64,000 bases of DNA from Halichoerus grypus (taxonomy: Eukaryota; Chordata; Mammalia; Carnivora; Phocidae): positions 54,961,008 through 55,025,007 of the forward strand of contig NC_135718.1 of NCBI RefSeq assembly GCF_964656455.1, read 5' to 3'. This document shows, in pieces, positions 21,541 to 34,062 of this stretch; positions within the stretch are counted from its first letter, which is position 1; every line of letters begins with the position of its first letter. The notes below the pieces were generated by a model. That model worked only from the letters and a program-made list of their open reading frames with translations. It had not been told where the DNA came from and did not search any database. The translations under genes and the position numbers were made by a program.

Positions 21541-24059
21541 CCATGTGTCTTCACATGATGGGAGAGGAGAGCGTGGGAAGCTGCATGAAGGGACAGGTGT
21601 GGGATGCCACGTGTCTGGTAGGCCCTCATAAACAAGTTGGCAGGTTACAAAGGGATGGCTTTCGCCCACTGGCCTCCCTCAGCCCTGGAAAGCGCCCGTA
21701 GCTGCAGAGAAGGCTCTCCCAGAGAGGGTACACTCTGAGGCCTCATTAGCTGCTGGTTTGCAAGAGGCCGATTAGCAGACAGACTTCCTGTATTTCGCTG
21801 CCTGCTGTGAGAGGCCTGTCGGCCCCTAAGACAGGTCAAAGCCGAGAAGCTGGCCTCTTACCCTCCTCTCCCTTCCCCACCAGGCTGCCGGGCTCTGCTG
21901 GGGGAGGGGCTGGTCTGGTCTGCACACGGATGAGTCAGTGGTGTGCTGTGTGCCCTCCAGTGCCAACACGCTGCTCCGTCCGCAGCCTGTGCCCAGAGCT
22001 GCAAACGTCACTTGTGGAATCAGCTGGTTGTATCTTTTGAGCTCCTCCTCTCCACCTTGTCCCACTCGGGGTTTAGCCAGGCCCTGGTCCTAGTCGATCC
22101 GAATTGCGAGGCCAGGGAGAGGCTGTGTCCAGGCCTCAAGGGCTTTGAGAAGTCAGGCTTGCTGCCCACCCTGCAGGCCCACCGATGCTCCATAGGAAAA
22201 GGGAGCAGCGAGTAGGGAATCTTGGCCAAAACAAATGCTTCTGGACCCAAGGCCCTGCCTCCTGGCCAACCAGGCAGTGGCGTAGTGGGGGCACTTCTGT
22301 CTCGGCAGCTTTCCAGGGCAGGTGCCTTGATCTGTCAGCACCAGTTGCCCTCTGAGCTTCCCCGGGGCCCAGGAGGCGGCTTGAACCACAGCAGGGAAGG
22401 GTTCTTAGAGTTTCTCCAGGCCTGCCTGCCTGTCGTCACTCCGGACAGAAGGGGAGCCCCCCATGGTGATGACAAAAGCAGAGAGTTTTGTAGCCGAAAA
22501 GGCACAGGGCCGAAACCCCACTTATATCATTAGCACGAGCACATCACCTCCCCTCTGCACACCTCTGTTTCGTCCCTGCTGCAGAGTGGGGAGGACAGTT
22601 CCCCCCTTTGGAGCTGGTGTCCGGGTTCACTGTGGTCACTTCCCACCAGCTGCTGGTCCTCCTGCTGCTCAGCCAGCCTGGAGTCCTGACCACACGCTGC
22701 CTGCTCAGCCTCTTCCCTCACTCCTTGCCCTCCAGCCTGCTGGCCCTCTTCTTGCATTTACCCAGGGACCAGGACAGAGGAGACACGGGCCATGGCTAAA
22801 GGGTCGGATAGAGGCTAATTAGTGGGCCACAGCATCCAGGGCAGGGCTCAGCTGCTTGAGAAAGGTTTGCCAATCCTCTGGGGCCAGCCCCTGGCAGAAT
22901 CGTGGCACCCACCCAGATCCCTTGAAACCCACCTCACCTACCCCCACCAGATACACACACCCTGAAGCAGGCTGCTGTGTCATTCATTCCTGGTACCTCT
23001 CTTGCTTCCGTGAAGAGGGGATTTGAGATGGGCACTTAGTAGCTGAGAAGAGGGAGTGATCACTGTGTGCAGCCTGTCAGCTGGGCAAGGATTCAACGCG
23101 ACTCGCAGGTCCGGGAGGACAAAGTCACACCCCTGGCACTTTTCTCCTGAGTCTGGACTGGGGCTGTAAACCTGTCTTGGGGAAAATGGAGCCAATCACC
23201 TCCCTGGGCACTGAGTTTGGCTGTCCTTGAGCCCAGCCAGTTGATAGCAGTCTGAGCCTTGCCCTGCCCCCTCCCCCAAGCACTGTCACAGGGCTCAGGA
23301 GACAATGACTTGCCCTCACCGTGGGGGCTGCCTGAGAGCCACGGCAGACTCCTGCTGTCTCCCAGCATGCCCTCGTCCAGCACAACAGAGTACCATGCTG
23401 TGCCCATGAGCAGCGAGCAGTTGGTGCAGGCATCCCTCGAGCTGGCAGGCAGCTTGGGGAGGTAATCATCAGCCACACAGTGCAGGGGGCACTGGCCGCC
23501 CGTGGAGCCAGGGTGAGGGAGAGGCTGGGAGTAAACAAACAGGCTTTAACAGCAATTAGTGCAAGTTAGGCATGCCCGCACCCCCCCGCCGACATGGGGG
23601 CAGGGGAGCTCCTGTTCGCGGCCCCTGCTCATGTGTGTCTGCCCACAGGGACCGAACAAGTGGGTCTCTGGGCAAAAGACCTCTCACACACTGGGTCTCT
23701 GCCCAAATGGAATGGCATTATCTGTGCCAGCCACTGTGTGGTAAAGCCTTGATTACTCGGAACCTCCAATTATCCAGGATGCTCTTGGCATTCTGTCGGT
23801 AGCCCGCAGGGAAACAGCAAGAAAGGAGTTTTTGACGTTTTGTTAAAACAACAAAACACTTGCATGCTCCATTAGCCAGCCGGCCAGCCTCCGGCCAGCC
23901 TCCTGGCCCTGTCCAGAGTGCTGGAGAGCAACCCCTTTGCTCCCAACCGCAGAGCTCCGCCTTGCATGTGCCTGATTCAGGGAACGAGGCTTGCAGGGCC
24001 ACAGACACAAATTGGGGCATTGGAAATGTCCATCCCTTTGCCAGGGGTCATTTTTCGAT

Positions 24060-24130
24060 TGAACAGCTTGCCGTGTGCCAGGCGCTGTGCTGGAGACAGA
24101 GATGGACAAAGCACGTTCCGCTGTCTCCCG
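24060..24130 (-). repeat. L2 3' fragment (-)
   Basis: GTGTGCCAGGCGCTGTGCTG is followed by GAGACAGAGATGGACAAAG. Confidence 0.55.
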
Positions 24131-24149
24131 GGGCTTGTGGCATGGTCAG

Positions 24150-24370
24150 TGACACTAGCTGGTACTCATTGACCGTTTACTTCACGTCCGATCTTCTCTA
24201 AGCATTTTTCAAGCATTTTGCTCTTGTTGAATCCTCGTGACAACCTTGTAAGGCAGGTACTGTCCTCCCCTGGTGAGGAAACCAAGGCATAGGGAAGTTG
24301 AGTAACTTGGCCAGGGCCATGCTGCCTAGGCAGAGCCAGGGTTCCAGCCCAAACAGTCTTGCCCCAGAAC
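24150..24370 (-). repeat. MIR fragment (-)
   Basis: AATCCTCGTGACAACCTTGT, AAGGCAGGTACTGTCCTCCC, GAGGAAACCAAGGCATAGGG and AAGTTGAGTAACTTGGCCAG make this one of the clearer MIR copies in the window. Confidence 0.8.
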
Positions 24371-24669
24371 TCCAGCTATTCAGAACCGTGCTTGGTACAG
24401 GGAGAGCAGATTTTGCACATAGCTGTAGGGAGATAGAAAGCCACAGCAATGTCATGGCTGAGATGTAGAATTTTGTTCAGAAGGAAGCTCCCTTGGGGTG
24501 GAGAAAAGGGTGTAAGGTAGAGAGGCAGGATTCCCTAGGCCACTTAGGCTGTCAGCCTCGCTCCTGACAGTTCTCTCTCACAGAGCAGAAAGGTGGGTAG
24601 CGTCCCAGGACAGAAGTGCTATGTGCGGATTTTCACCAGATTCTCCCATTAAGCCTCATGGGTAAGACC

Positions 24670-24840
24670 AGCGGTGTACAAGCTAAGCTACACATTCAAA
24701 TCATCCGGGGAGCTTTTAAAAACCCTCATGTCCAGACCACACTCCGTGCCAATTAAATCAGAATCTCTGGTGGTGGGTTTTGGGCTTGAAGATTTTTTAA
24801 AGCTTCCCAGCTGGGCCCAAAGTGCAGGCATGATAGAACC
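24670..24840 (+). mobile_element. hAT-type MITE (MER5/Charlie-like)
   Basis: CAAATCATCCGGGGAGCTTT, TAAAAACCCTCATGTCCAGA, AATTAAATCAGAATCTCTGG and TTTTTTAAAGCTTCCCAGCT form the layout of a non-autonomous hAT element. The exact family was not resolved. Confidence 0.6.
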
Positions 24841-26654
24841 ATTGAGCTGGACCAGACCTTCCATCAACACCTGCATTCTATCCTGAAGAAGCTGTGACCC
24901 TCCTCCTCCTCCCAGTGTCTGTCCACTGTGTGTGTCTGTAGCTACATCAGGATGAGGAAAACCACAGCCTGGCCATGACAACTGACGCTTGGCTGGAAGG
25001 GTGGCTGGGGTGAGCTCTGTGGACTTGCATCTTTCACTTGGAGTTCCCCTTTTACACTGACCCTACTGTCCCCTGCATGTCCCCCACCCTGATCATGGTG
25101 CTGTGCTGCCCCGGTGCCCACAAAATACTCTCTCCTCCCGGTAGCACAGCACACTTACCTAGCATTTTCTGAAGGAACTTGATCTAGAAGCCAAAGGCAA
25201 CTGACAACATATGGGTAATAAAACAGTGGGCCGGTTCCCAGAGTACAAGTTTATGCCAGAGAATCCTAGTTTAAGTGTGGAGTTGGCCTGAGCGCCAGCA
25301 CCTTTCATGCAGGAGCCTGCAGTCCTGCTGGGGTGAGCTACTCAACGTGGCTCCCCCGTGGTGTCCTGGGGGTGCTCAATCAGGTTAAGTAGCTTGAAAT
25401 TGGCCACAGTGGGAGTATTTGCACCACAAAACATCGGCAGATGTTCCACATCGGATCTTTTCCTCCTCGGGGAGTGGATTGTGAACTATGAGCCAGCACG
25501 CCACTGGCTCAGATCTCCCCGCCTCCTGCCTTCAACCTAAGTTTTGTTTCTCAGAAGCTGGTTTCCCTGGGGGTCGGAGTAGGGGGCTACATAGCTCATT
25601 CCTATCTGCTGGTTGTCTTAGGAGCTTTTCTTATTTTTCACGTAGTCAGGGAAGTCTTAGTTCTCTGACAGTGGTCTTAAACCTGAGCAGACAGTTTTGT
25701 AAAGTTAGCGTTAGGAACCTTGTTTGGCAAGCATGGAAAGGATTTTCAAAGGAGCCATTTTCACCTCTGCCCCCCACCCCCGCGCAGGGAGAAGAACCTT
25801 TAGGGGAGGTGATTACTCTTCATCTGCATATCCTGTCATCCCCCCCCAGACACTTGTCATACACACAGCAGGTTAGACAGTTCTGGTCCTCCACGCGCTC
25901 TCTGCCAGCTGGAGGGAGGGAATGGCAGACGCTTACTGAGCGCTGACAACCCAACTGTCATTCTCTGGGCATTTGGAGGCCACTAAAAGAGGCCCGGAAG
26001 AGCCTGGGGGTGGGGGCCCTGGAGGCGCCTTCCAGGGGCCCAAGTGAGGGAGCTGTTGTGGGGAGGGGGGAGCAGGGACATCAGCAGGGAGGAAGGATAG
26101 GCACGGAGAGCAAAGACCGGAAATCTGACCGGGAAGATGAGGGCCAGGCAATTTGATTTCCTTCCTCAGCTGTCTCCAGACCAGCCAGTAAGACTGCATC
26201 CCTTAGGAAGACTGTCACGATCCGTCTTGGACCGCCTCTCGGAGCCTGGCCTGGGGGGTGTGCGGGAGGTGACGCCCGTCAGCCCGCCTTTGCTGGCCAG
26301 CCTGGGGATGGAGGCGGAGGAGGGGCTCACAGCACCGACTTCTCTCCTCCTTCCTTCTGCTTTCCCCGAAGCTTGTAGTGAAGGGGGGTGGGGAGGGTGT
26401 GTCTAGGTGCATTAATGGAGTCTCTTTTTTTCTGAGTACCGTTGACAACACGATGCTACATGAGTTTCAGCCGTACAACACAGCGAATCCTCAAGTCTAC
26501 ACCTTATGCTGGGTGCCCACACCAGGGCAGCTGCCGTCTAGCTCCCATGAGTGCTGCCACGGTCACGGATTCTTAAAGCACTCTGTGCTTTCTGTCCTCT
26601 CACTGGGGTGCCCGCCACACCCTCCACAGCTTGGTAACTCCGTCCTCCTGTGAC

Positions 26655-26755
26655 CTCAGGAGGCAGAGGACCATTTGAAAGATGAGAGGTGGGGGTTCAG
26701 GGAAGTTGAGGGGCTGCCTGAGGTGGCGCGACTCTAAATGGCAGATCCGAGGTTA
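26655..26755 (-). repeat. MIR fragment (-)
   Basis: AAAGATGAGAGGTGGGGG, CAGGGAAGTTGAGGGGCTG and CTCTAAATGGCAGATCCGAG match the MIR reverse strand. The copy is short and diverged. Confidence 0.45.
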
Positions 26756-27921
26756 AGGACGGGGTCTCTGCCCCATCCCCTTCCCCCAGATGGCCTCTCT
26801 TTCAGCAGGGGGCTTCCAACTTCCGATCCACACTGTCTTCCCTGAGGGCCGTGGCACTCAGCTTGCAGGATTGTCAGGGGCATGCGGTGTCCTCTGTACC
26901 TCTGGAGGGCAGGGGCTACTTCCGTGTCCTTCCTGCGCCACCCTCCCCACCTCCCGCCCCCACTAGGATGCTTAGGCCAGGGCCCTGGGGTAGGCTCAGT
27001 CACTGCCCGCGCCTGGCTCCTTCCAAGCCTTCAGGAGGGACAGACCCAGCCATGGGTGAGGAATGTGAATGTGAGTGTGCCCTGGGAGCTTCCTGGTTAC
27101 AGGCATGATTCTCTGTTCCGCTATATTACCGTAGTTTACCTGCTTGTCTCTTGCGGCATTTTGAGTGGGGACATGAAGCTCGGCTCAGCTTAGCACTGCA
27201 TCCTTGATTTAGTTGGCTAGGTTTCCAGGCGCCAAGTGTTGCATCCAGGCTGAGGAATGGGGACGGGCCGGCTGCTAGGCCAGCCTGGATCCTTGAGCAT
27301 GAATGTGCCCACAGGCACCGGGAGAGGCCAACGTGGCTTCCCAGGCGCTGGCCTCTGGCCCTAGGCTGGGGCGCCGCCCCTGTATCTTTACCCAGGATCT
27401 CAGGGGCCATTGTGAGGAGGTGTCCCAAAGAAGCAGACTCCACACTCCCCAGAGTCCTGCAAAACCAGGAATTCTGGCCAGAGGCGTTTGTCCAGGTCAG
27501 GGGCGAGCCAGCCAGCCATGTGTAAACTCTCTAGTGCACTCCAGCCTGCGGCACGGTGTGGGGCGCCATGTGGTTTCTAAGCTGCCTGGGAAGCCCGACA
27601 GCTTGCGCCCTGGGCCACCAGGCTGGGGAGTCTCGGACCCTAATTCCAGAAGGGACCTTAGAGGTCATGGGGCCCAGCCGCATCCAAAGCAGAAATCAGA
27701 GGGCTGGTCTCTGCTGAGTTCTGTGTTGGCGGCTCCCTTAGTATCCTTTGCCACCTCCCTGTGCCCAGACCCCTCCCCCTCTCAGGGTCTTTTTACACCA
27801 TGGGTGCCACACGTTTGAAGAATAGTGCTCTGGAGTGACCATTTTTATCAGCGTGTCTCTAGCAGGTCCCACTGGCACAAAACAAGTTTCCCGGGCAGTG
27901 GTACTAATGACTGGTGAGGGA

Positions 27922-27936
27922 AGGTCAAGCTGACCT
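27922..27936. promoter_or_regulatory. Perfect palindromic estrogen response element sequence
   Basis: AGGTCA AGC TGACCT is an exact inverted repeat of the nuclear-receptor half-site with the 3-base spacer that estrogen receptors require. The sequence match is direct observation. That it is bound or active in this LRRC20 intron is not shown. It lies outside any repeat I recognise. Confidence 0.5.
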
Positions 27937-28369
27937 CGGGGAAGTAATTTCCTCTAAATATACCCCACTCGGATTCTGCTATTATTGATTACTTTAAGCT
28001 TCCACAGACATGGGCAAGAGTCTGGATGGCTGTCTGCTGTGGGAGGAAGGTCAGGCAGGGCATGGGGTCGCCGGGCTGCAGCCTAGTGAGGTGACAGGAA
28101 GAAGAGGAGCACCGTGCCCCACCCATACAGCCTTCGTGGTGCCCAGTCCGGGTTGGGGCCTTCTTCTCTGCCACGGGCCTCTGTGGGGCTTTAGGCCTCA
28201 CTGTGGAAGTTCCTTCCCATCACCACCAGGCACTGGGGTCCCTGGGAAAGTCAGAGGAGCAGGACTGTGGCTTCATAAAAGGATTCTAGAACCTCCCGCC
28301 CTACATTCTGCAGTCACAGGCTGAGAGATGAAGGAACCCCAGAATGCCTTGTGGACTCCGCCTCTCGTT

Positions 28370-28660
28370 ATCTGTAATGGTGAAAATTGGAAATAAGCTG
28401 AGTGTCCCTCTGCACACCATGGGCTACCGTGCAGTCATAGAAATGCCACTGACTTGCAACCCGAAAAGGTGTTTACATCATTGAGAAAAGCATGCTATGG
28501 CGTAGGATCTAGGCCTTTTTTGAAATCTAGATGCACCTACCACGCACATGCATGTTAGTAAGTTGGGAAGGCCATATACCAACACATTGCCAGTGATTGG
28601 TTCTAGATGGTGGGACATAGGTGATTATGGTTTTGCTCAACAGTGTTTTCTCATTTTCTG
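28370..28660 (+). mobile_element. Old L1/HAL1-like fragment (+)
   Basis: TAATGGTGAAAATTGGAAAT followed by AAGCTGAGTGTCCCTCTGC, and later GATTGGTTCTAGATGGTGGG, TGATTATGGTTTTGC and TTTTCTCATTTTCTGAATTG, follow the L1 3' region order. Confidence 0.55.
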
Positions 28661-28892
28661 AATTGGGTGACTGGTGCTAACGGGCCTGCGACCTATCACA
28701 CAGCCTTGGTTCACAGATGCCTGGTCCTGACTGGCAGGTGTGCACGGAGTGGGTCAGGCCAGGCGAAGGGCCCCAGCTCTTGAATGTGCTGTGGTCAGAG
28801 CCGCTTAAGCAAGTGGTGGTGATGGCGGAGCCCAGCGTGGTCCCAAACCTGAAGGAGCTTATGATCTGGTTTAGGAGGCAAAACATCCATCC

Positions 28893-29085
28893 ATTCATTC
28901 ATCCAACACAGTCATTGAGCACCCCGTGGGCACTGTGCTAGGCATTGCATTTACAGGGTGAGCAAGCACATTCCCTGGTCACAGAACACAATGCACAATG
29001 CGTGTCTGGTAGACAGTGTTATGGGAGTTGGTTGGGGACCACAGGGAATGACAGAGGAGGTGGCCTTGGGGCTAGAATATGAAGG
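28893..29085 (-). repeat. L2 fragment (-)
   Basis: CATTCATTCATCCAACACAG, TGAGCACCCCGTGGGCACTG, TGCTAGGCATTGCATTTACA and GGTGAGCAAGCACATTCCCT match the reverse L2 terminus. Confidence 0.7.
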
Positions 29086-29159
29086 TGAGAGGGAGAATTG
29101 AGGCCCTCTTCCTCTCCATGTGTGCCAAAGTCCCGAGACTGGCTTCTGTTACCTCCATG

Positions 29160-29260
29160 ATGCCAGGATGTCTTGTGGCCTTGGGAAGCTTACTTAACCT
29201 CTCCAGCGTCAGTTTCCCCGTCCACAAAATGCAGATCATTTCATATCCTCCTCCACCCTC
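29160..29260 (+). repeat. MIR fragment (+)
   Basis: GCTTACTTAACCTCTCCAGC and GTCAGTTTCCCCGTCCACAA are followed by AATGCAGATCATT. Confidence 0.65.
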
Positions 29261-29262
29261 CC

Positions 29263-29266
<4 letters not shown>

Positions 29267-29308
<42 letters not shown>
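29267..29308 (+). repeat. (TC)n microsatellite
   Basis: This is an uninterrupted run of 21 TC units directly after a MIR fragment. It is likely to vary in length between individuals. Confidence 0.95.
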
Positions 29309-29311
<3 letters not shown>

Positions 29312-32154
29312 AGGATGCTATGAGTATAAATTTTCTTCTTTAAGCCTTATCCAGAAACTTCTAGTTGGCCTCTTGGGCTTGTCACTTGCTAGCTTGGCTG
29401 CTCCACTTGGTTGACTCTGCTGGTTTTGACAGTCTGGTGGCCCCCTTGCTCCGTCCTCAGAGCTGCTTCTACGACTTGAGCAGTTACGTATGTCGGGGCC
29501 CGGAGCTCCACCTACTTCTGGCTCTGCACCTGCGAAGCTGCCCCTGTCTGTGGCAGAGTGGTTCCAAGAGCTCTGCAGACCCTGGGGAGGCCGGCCTGGT
29601 GGTGGATTTGGAAACGACAGCTGGGAACTCTCTAGGCCTGGAGTCGTGGGGACTTGCTCCAAGGTGGGGCCACACCTGGTCTTCATGTCACATCCAGCAG
29701 ACCGAGGGCAGGGGCATCACAGGAAGACCCCCCCTCCTGCTCTCATGAGCACCAGCCACTCTGTAGGTCACTGGCCCCCTCCCTGGCTCAGGGATGAGGG
29801 GCAGTCAGGAGTCCAGAGAGAGAAACGTCCTAGTCCGACCCCCTCTGGAGAAACTGAGGCAGGACCAGTGGTCCCCAGTGGCAGGTGAGGAGATGGGGTG
29901 ACTTAGCAGCTTCGAACCTCAACCCCCACCCTGAATTGAAGCTGTATTGACAGTTGAGGTTATGTCACCCTCAGCCCGGGGTCCAGCCCTTAGTGAGTTG
30001 CTCTGTGAAACCTGCCTATCATGATTTCCTTCCGGGGGCTGAGAGACAGGTAGATGGAGATCAGCTCTGGCCTTGGCCTTGCCCCTCAGTGTTGTGGGAT
30101 GAAGTGCTGGGTGGGTGGGGACTGGGGTCATTCATCTTGCTTTTCCTCCCCTCTCAGGAGTAAGTCTGCTCCAAACCCCACATTCTGGTAAAGTCTTGTC
30201 TTTGCTTCCTTCTTTACCTGAGCCTCCAGGTCCGCCTTGGGCTCTGGGTCCCTCCCAGTGCCTCCGTCACACATAGGCGCCTGCCTCCAGAGAGATAAAG
30301 ACCAGCCCCACCCCTCTGTGCCCTGGGGATTCAAGGACAAAGAATAGCCCCTGCCTTCAGGAGCTCCTGAGTTTCCCGTGCCACAGGAGAGGGGGGACGC
30401 GGGGCGGGGGGAGGGCACGTGCCGGGCCAGGGACCAGGCCCTGTGCTAACAAAGAGAGCTGGGCACTCAGGGAGCTCTGAGCCTGGTCCCCCAAAGTGCT
30501 AAGGGAGGGCGAGTTCCTGGGAGCATATTTGGCCGCCTGCTCCAGCCCTGGGACTCCTGCGCGTGCCTTCTCTACGTTCTGAGCAGGCCTCCGTGTCAGC
30601 CTCGGCCTGGCCACCCAGGGGCTGGCGATCTGGGGAAAAGTTGCTTCCTCCCACTGTGCCTCAGTTTCCAACTTCCTCCCAGCTCTCATGGTCCCTCTGC
30701 CGTAATCTGTACAACGCCTGGCCAGCAACCCATGAACAGGAGTACCTCGAGGGACGTTCAGGTTGGTCCTCTCAGCGGAGGCCATATCCAGGGCTCCTGA
30801 CCTTTTCGGAGAGGTGGTGAGTGATGTTGTTTTGGAATGTTGGTGAGGTTGGGGAGGTCCAGAGCCAACCACCAGGAAAGAATTCTTGAGATGGCTTCTG
30901 TGCAAAAAACGTGGTTTTATTAAAGCCCAGTGACATGACCCGTGGGAAGATGGGTGTGAGGAGCGACTGATGATATACTTTGGGGTGGGGTTGGGGGGGA
31001 AGTAAAGATAGGGGAGTTTCAAAAGGCTTTTCATATGCTAAAGAAGACTCACTGGAAACCTGAGGCCTTGCTTTTGTCAAACCAAGGTTGTTTATCCCTC
31101 TAGCAAGGCCACATTAAGACAGCTGGGAGCTTCCTGGAGGATCTTTATACTCTGCCCGCCTCAAGTGTTTGTCCATGGGCTGCAGGTTATATGGACCTTT
31201 AATTTTATTACATTTCCTTCTGCCTTTGTTCTCCACATCAGTAGGGGGCTTGGGGAGCTGTGGCCCTCGCAGGGGCAGTCTGGGACTCTGCACCTCTGCC
31301 CTGCACAGGATCTTCCATCCAGGTCATCTCCTGGGGACGACCCACTGCTGGCCCAGTTGGCCAAGCTCCTGGACTGAGGCCCGAGTGCTTGTGCTTATCC
31401 TCGGGGATGGGGGTGGTGCTTGGGTTCCAGCCCGGTGAGAGGGAGCCAGGGACCGACTGACGCTTGCTGCCAACAGCCGGAGCACTGCGGGAGGTCATCC
31501 CCTGGCTTTTACCATCTCCCTGCATTTCCCAGGCGAGAAAGCTGAGATTCAGAGATCCCGCCTGGGGCAATGGTCAGGCACTGGAAAAGCTAGTCTTATC
31601 TTTGTGATTCCAAAGCTCTGCCCAGCATCTTCACCACCACCTACCCACACCCCCCAACATATCATAGGAAGTAAAGGATCTGGGAGGGGGGCGTTCACCC
31701 AAAGAACGTTTTGGACTGCAAGTTTCAGAAATTTTATCATGGAAGAAGGGACAGGTTTATTCTGTATTGTGATGCAGAGCAGAACAAGGAGGCATGGAAG
31801 ATTCTAGAATGCATCTGAGAAATCTCCAAGAAACCCTTTCTCTTAGGGCAGATCAGCAAATATGCCTTGCCTGCCCTGCCGTGGGGACTTTAGAGAGCTC
31901 TGTTTCTGTGCCCCTGGCTTCCCCTTGGAGGGGTAGTCCCTGGACTTTGGGAGGGAGCTGGGTGGTCCAGAGACCTGGTGAGTGCCCGGGTCAGAAAGCC
32001 ACAACTCCTGCTGGGTCCCAGGAAGCCCTGCAGGAAGACTGTTTTCTGTCTCCTGTTAAACTACGGGAACCTGTGGAGGGTTTTCCTAGCTGGTGCGGGG
32101 TGGGGCGAAATGGGATGCCAGGCTGGAGGGCCCAGTGGGAGGTGGCATGAAGAA

Positions 32155-32355
32155 ACCAGACTCAAGCCAGCTGGCCCGGCTTCATATCCTGGCTCCAGCA
32201 CTTTCCACCTGTGTGGTTGCGGCCAAGTTACCTAACCTCTCCACAATTTTTCTCATCTATAAAATGGGGACAAGATGGTACTCCGCTACAGAGCTGTTGT
32301 GAGGATCGAGAAACTTAACCTAAAGAGCTGAAGTCACCAAGCACTCAACACTCAT
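32155..32355 (+). repeat. MIR fragment (+)
   Basis: CATATCCTGGCTCCAGCACT, AAGTTACCTAACCTCTCCAC, CTCATCTATAAAATGGGGAC and GCTGTTGTGAGGATCGAG give a nearly full-length forward MIR. Confidence 0.8.
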
Positions 32356-33494
32356 TAGTTAAACAAAACAACCACTGGCAGAGATCCCGAATGGCTACAA
32401 ACTCGCACTTTGCCGGGTGCATCTTGGGCTTGACGGCCTGGCGGGGGAAGAGGCCCCCATGGGTACTGAGTTGCCTGTTGATCCAAGTTTAAGTCTTTTG
32501 GGTTGCTTTCTCCCTGCCCATGGCCACCAAGGCTGGCCTTGGTCTCTGGGGGGCTAGAGGGTGGTGAGGGCTCAGGATGGTGTTCCAGGCAGCTGTCCAA
32601 AGCAGATATGCGCAGGGCCTCGTGGGTAGCTTGTAAAACATGGTTTGGTCACCAGCACCATGAGTATTGGGCACAGATGCCCTTCCCATTAAGAGGAAGA
32701 GGACTTCCTGATGACTGATGCCAGGGCTGGGGCAGGAAAGCCTCGAGATGAGCCTTACTGCAAACTTAAGAACTGCATCTAGATGCCACCAATAGAACCT
32801 TCCAGTCCTCCCCCTGCCCCCAGCTCTCAGTCTGGCATCCTAGCCCCACTCTTTTGCCCCTACTTCCCTCCAGCCACAAATGCCCCTTCCTGTCATTGAA
32901 ATCCTAACTACCCTTCAAAAGTCCTGGTCACAGGACTCTGGAGCCAGATCAGAGGGCCTCCCCCTGGCCAAATCTGGGGCAGTTTGGGCACCAAAATGAT
33001 GAAATTCAGCAAGGAACTGTAAAAGTATAGGAGTCCACACTGTTGATAAATAGATCCATGGGAGAGAAGGGAAGGCTCTTGCCTACAGCAAAATGCCGAG
33101 GGGCTGCTGGAGTTGGAAAGTCAGTTTGCAGCCTTCGTAAAGATCAGATTAGGCAAGAATCAGCAGGTGTTACGTCTAGGGGTGATGGATTTTAATTTTG
33201 ACGAGGAGCAGGATATTTGCACGCTCTTAAAGTGTGTCCCCACAGACTTCTTACAAGTTGCAAGGGAGGAAAAGAACAAAACAGTAATTACACGGTGGAG
33301 AAATCAAGTAACACCTGGCCTGGGTGATGACAGTTAACATCACGTATGAGGGACAGATGGACGGATACTGTGTGTCTCCTGTGTGATAGCCCAAGACCCT
33401 ACCACCTCTTTCAGCTGAGGACCCATAATCCCAGTCTCACCATGAGGAAGCACCAGACAACCACAAAACGTGGGATTCTTTTTCTTTTTTGTCC

Positions 33495-33606
33495 AATTTT
33501 TTTCTTTTTTTTTTAAGTAGGCTCCAACACCTAGCTTGGGGCTTAAACTCGCAACCCTGAGATCACGGGTCACCTGCTGTGCCAACTGAGCCAGCCAGGT
33601 GCCCCC
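33495..33606 (-). mobile_element. CAN-SINE (-), short old copy
   Basis: A T-rich tail leads to AAGTAGGCTCCAACACCTAG, CTTGGGGCTTAAACTCGCAA and an inverted head ending GAGCCAGCCAGGTGCCCC. This short body lacks the TC-rich block. The flanks (GTGGGATTCTTT and ATAGGACTCTTT) are a diverged duplication. Confidence 0.85.
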
Positions 33607-33874
33607 AAACATAGGACTCTTTATTAAAAAGACAGAGATGATGGTCCTGATATTCTTCCAAAATGTCAGTATCACAAAAGACACACGAAAGGAATGCAAA
33701 GAGACAGGCAACACCTGCCCCTACACTGGATCCTGTACTGGAGTGGGGAATGATCGAAGGGACATGATTAGGTCACCTGAGAAAACTGAAATATGGGGCA
33801 TATGTTAGGTAAGGGTTCTAGCAATGTAAACTTATGAAATCAATAGCTGTGGTTATGGCAGAAAAGGTCTTTTA

Positions 33875-34062
33875 CTTTTTTAAAAAAGATTTTATTTATT
33901 TGAGAGAGAGAGAACATGAGCAGGGGGAAGGGGCAGAGGCAGAGGGAGAAGCAGGCTCCCCACTGAGCAGGGAGCCCCAATACAAGGCTCAATCCCAGGA
34001 CCCTGGGATCATGACCTGAGCCACAGGCAGACACTTAACTGACTGAGACACCCAGGCGTCCC
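33875..34062 (-). mobile_element. CAN-SINE (-)
   Basis: AAAAAAGATTTTATTTATTT is followed by a GA-rich block, CTCAATCCCAGGACCCTGGG and a head ending CACCCAGGCGTCCC. The flanks AGAAAAGGTCTTTTA (33860-33874) and AGAGAATGTCTTTAT (34063-34077) suggest a diverged target duplication. Confidence 0.9.

Noticed and set aside
23093..23476. 127-codon minus-strand frame with a protein-like start (ADDYLPKLPASSRD)
   Set aside because: It lacks an ATG at its start, the later part is low-information, and no family was recognised. Overlapping frames on both strands are equally open.
29267..29308. Possible tandem-repeat array of the CRISPR kind
   Set aside because: It is a simple TC dinucleotide microsatellite in mammalian DNA.
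33113..33337. 74-codon open frame with acidic residues
   Set aside because: It lies within an ancient LINE 3' end that continues collinearly on the far side of two SINEs.
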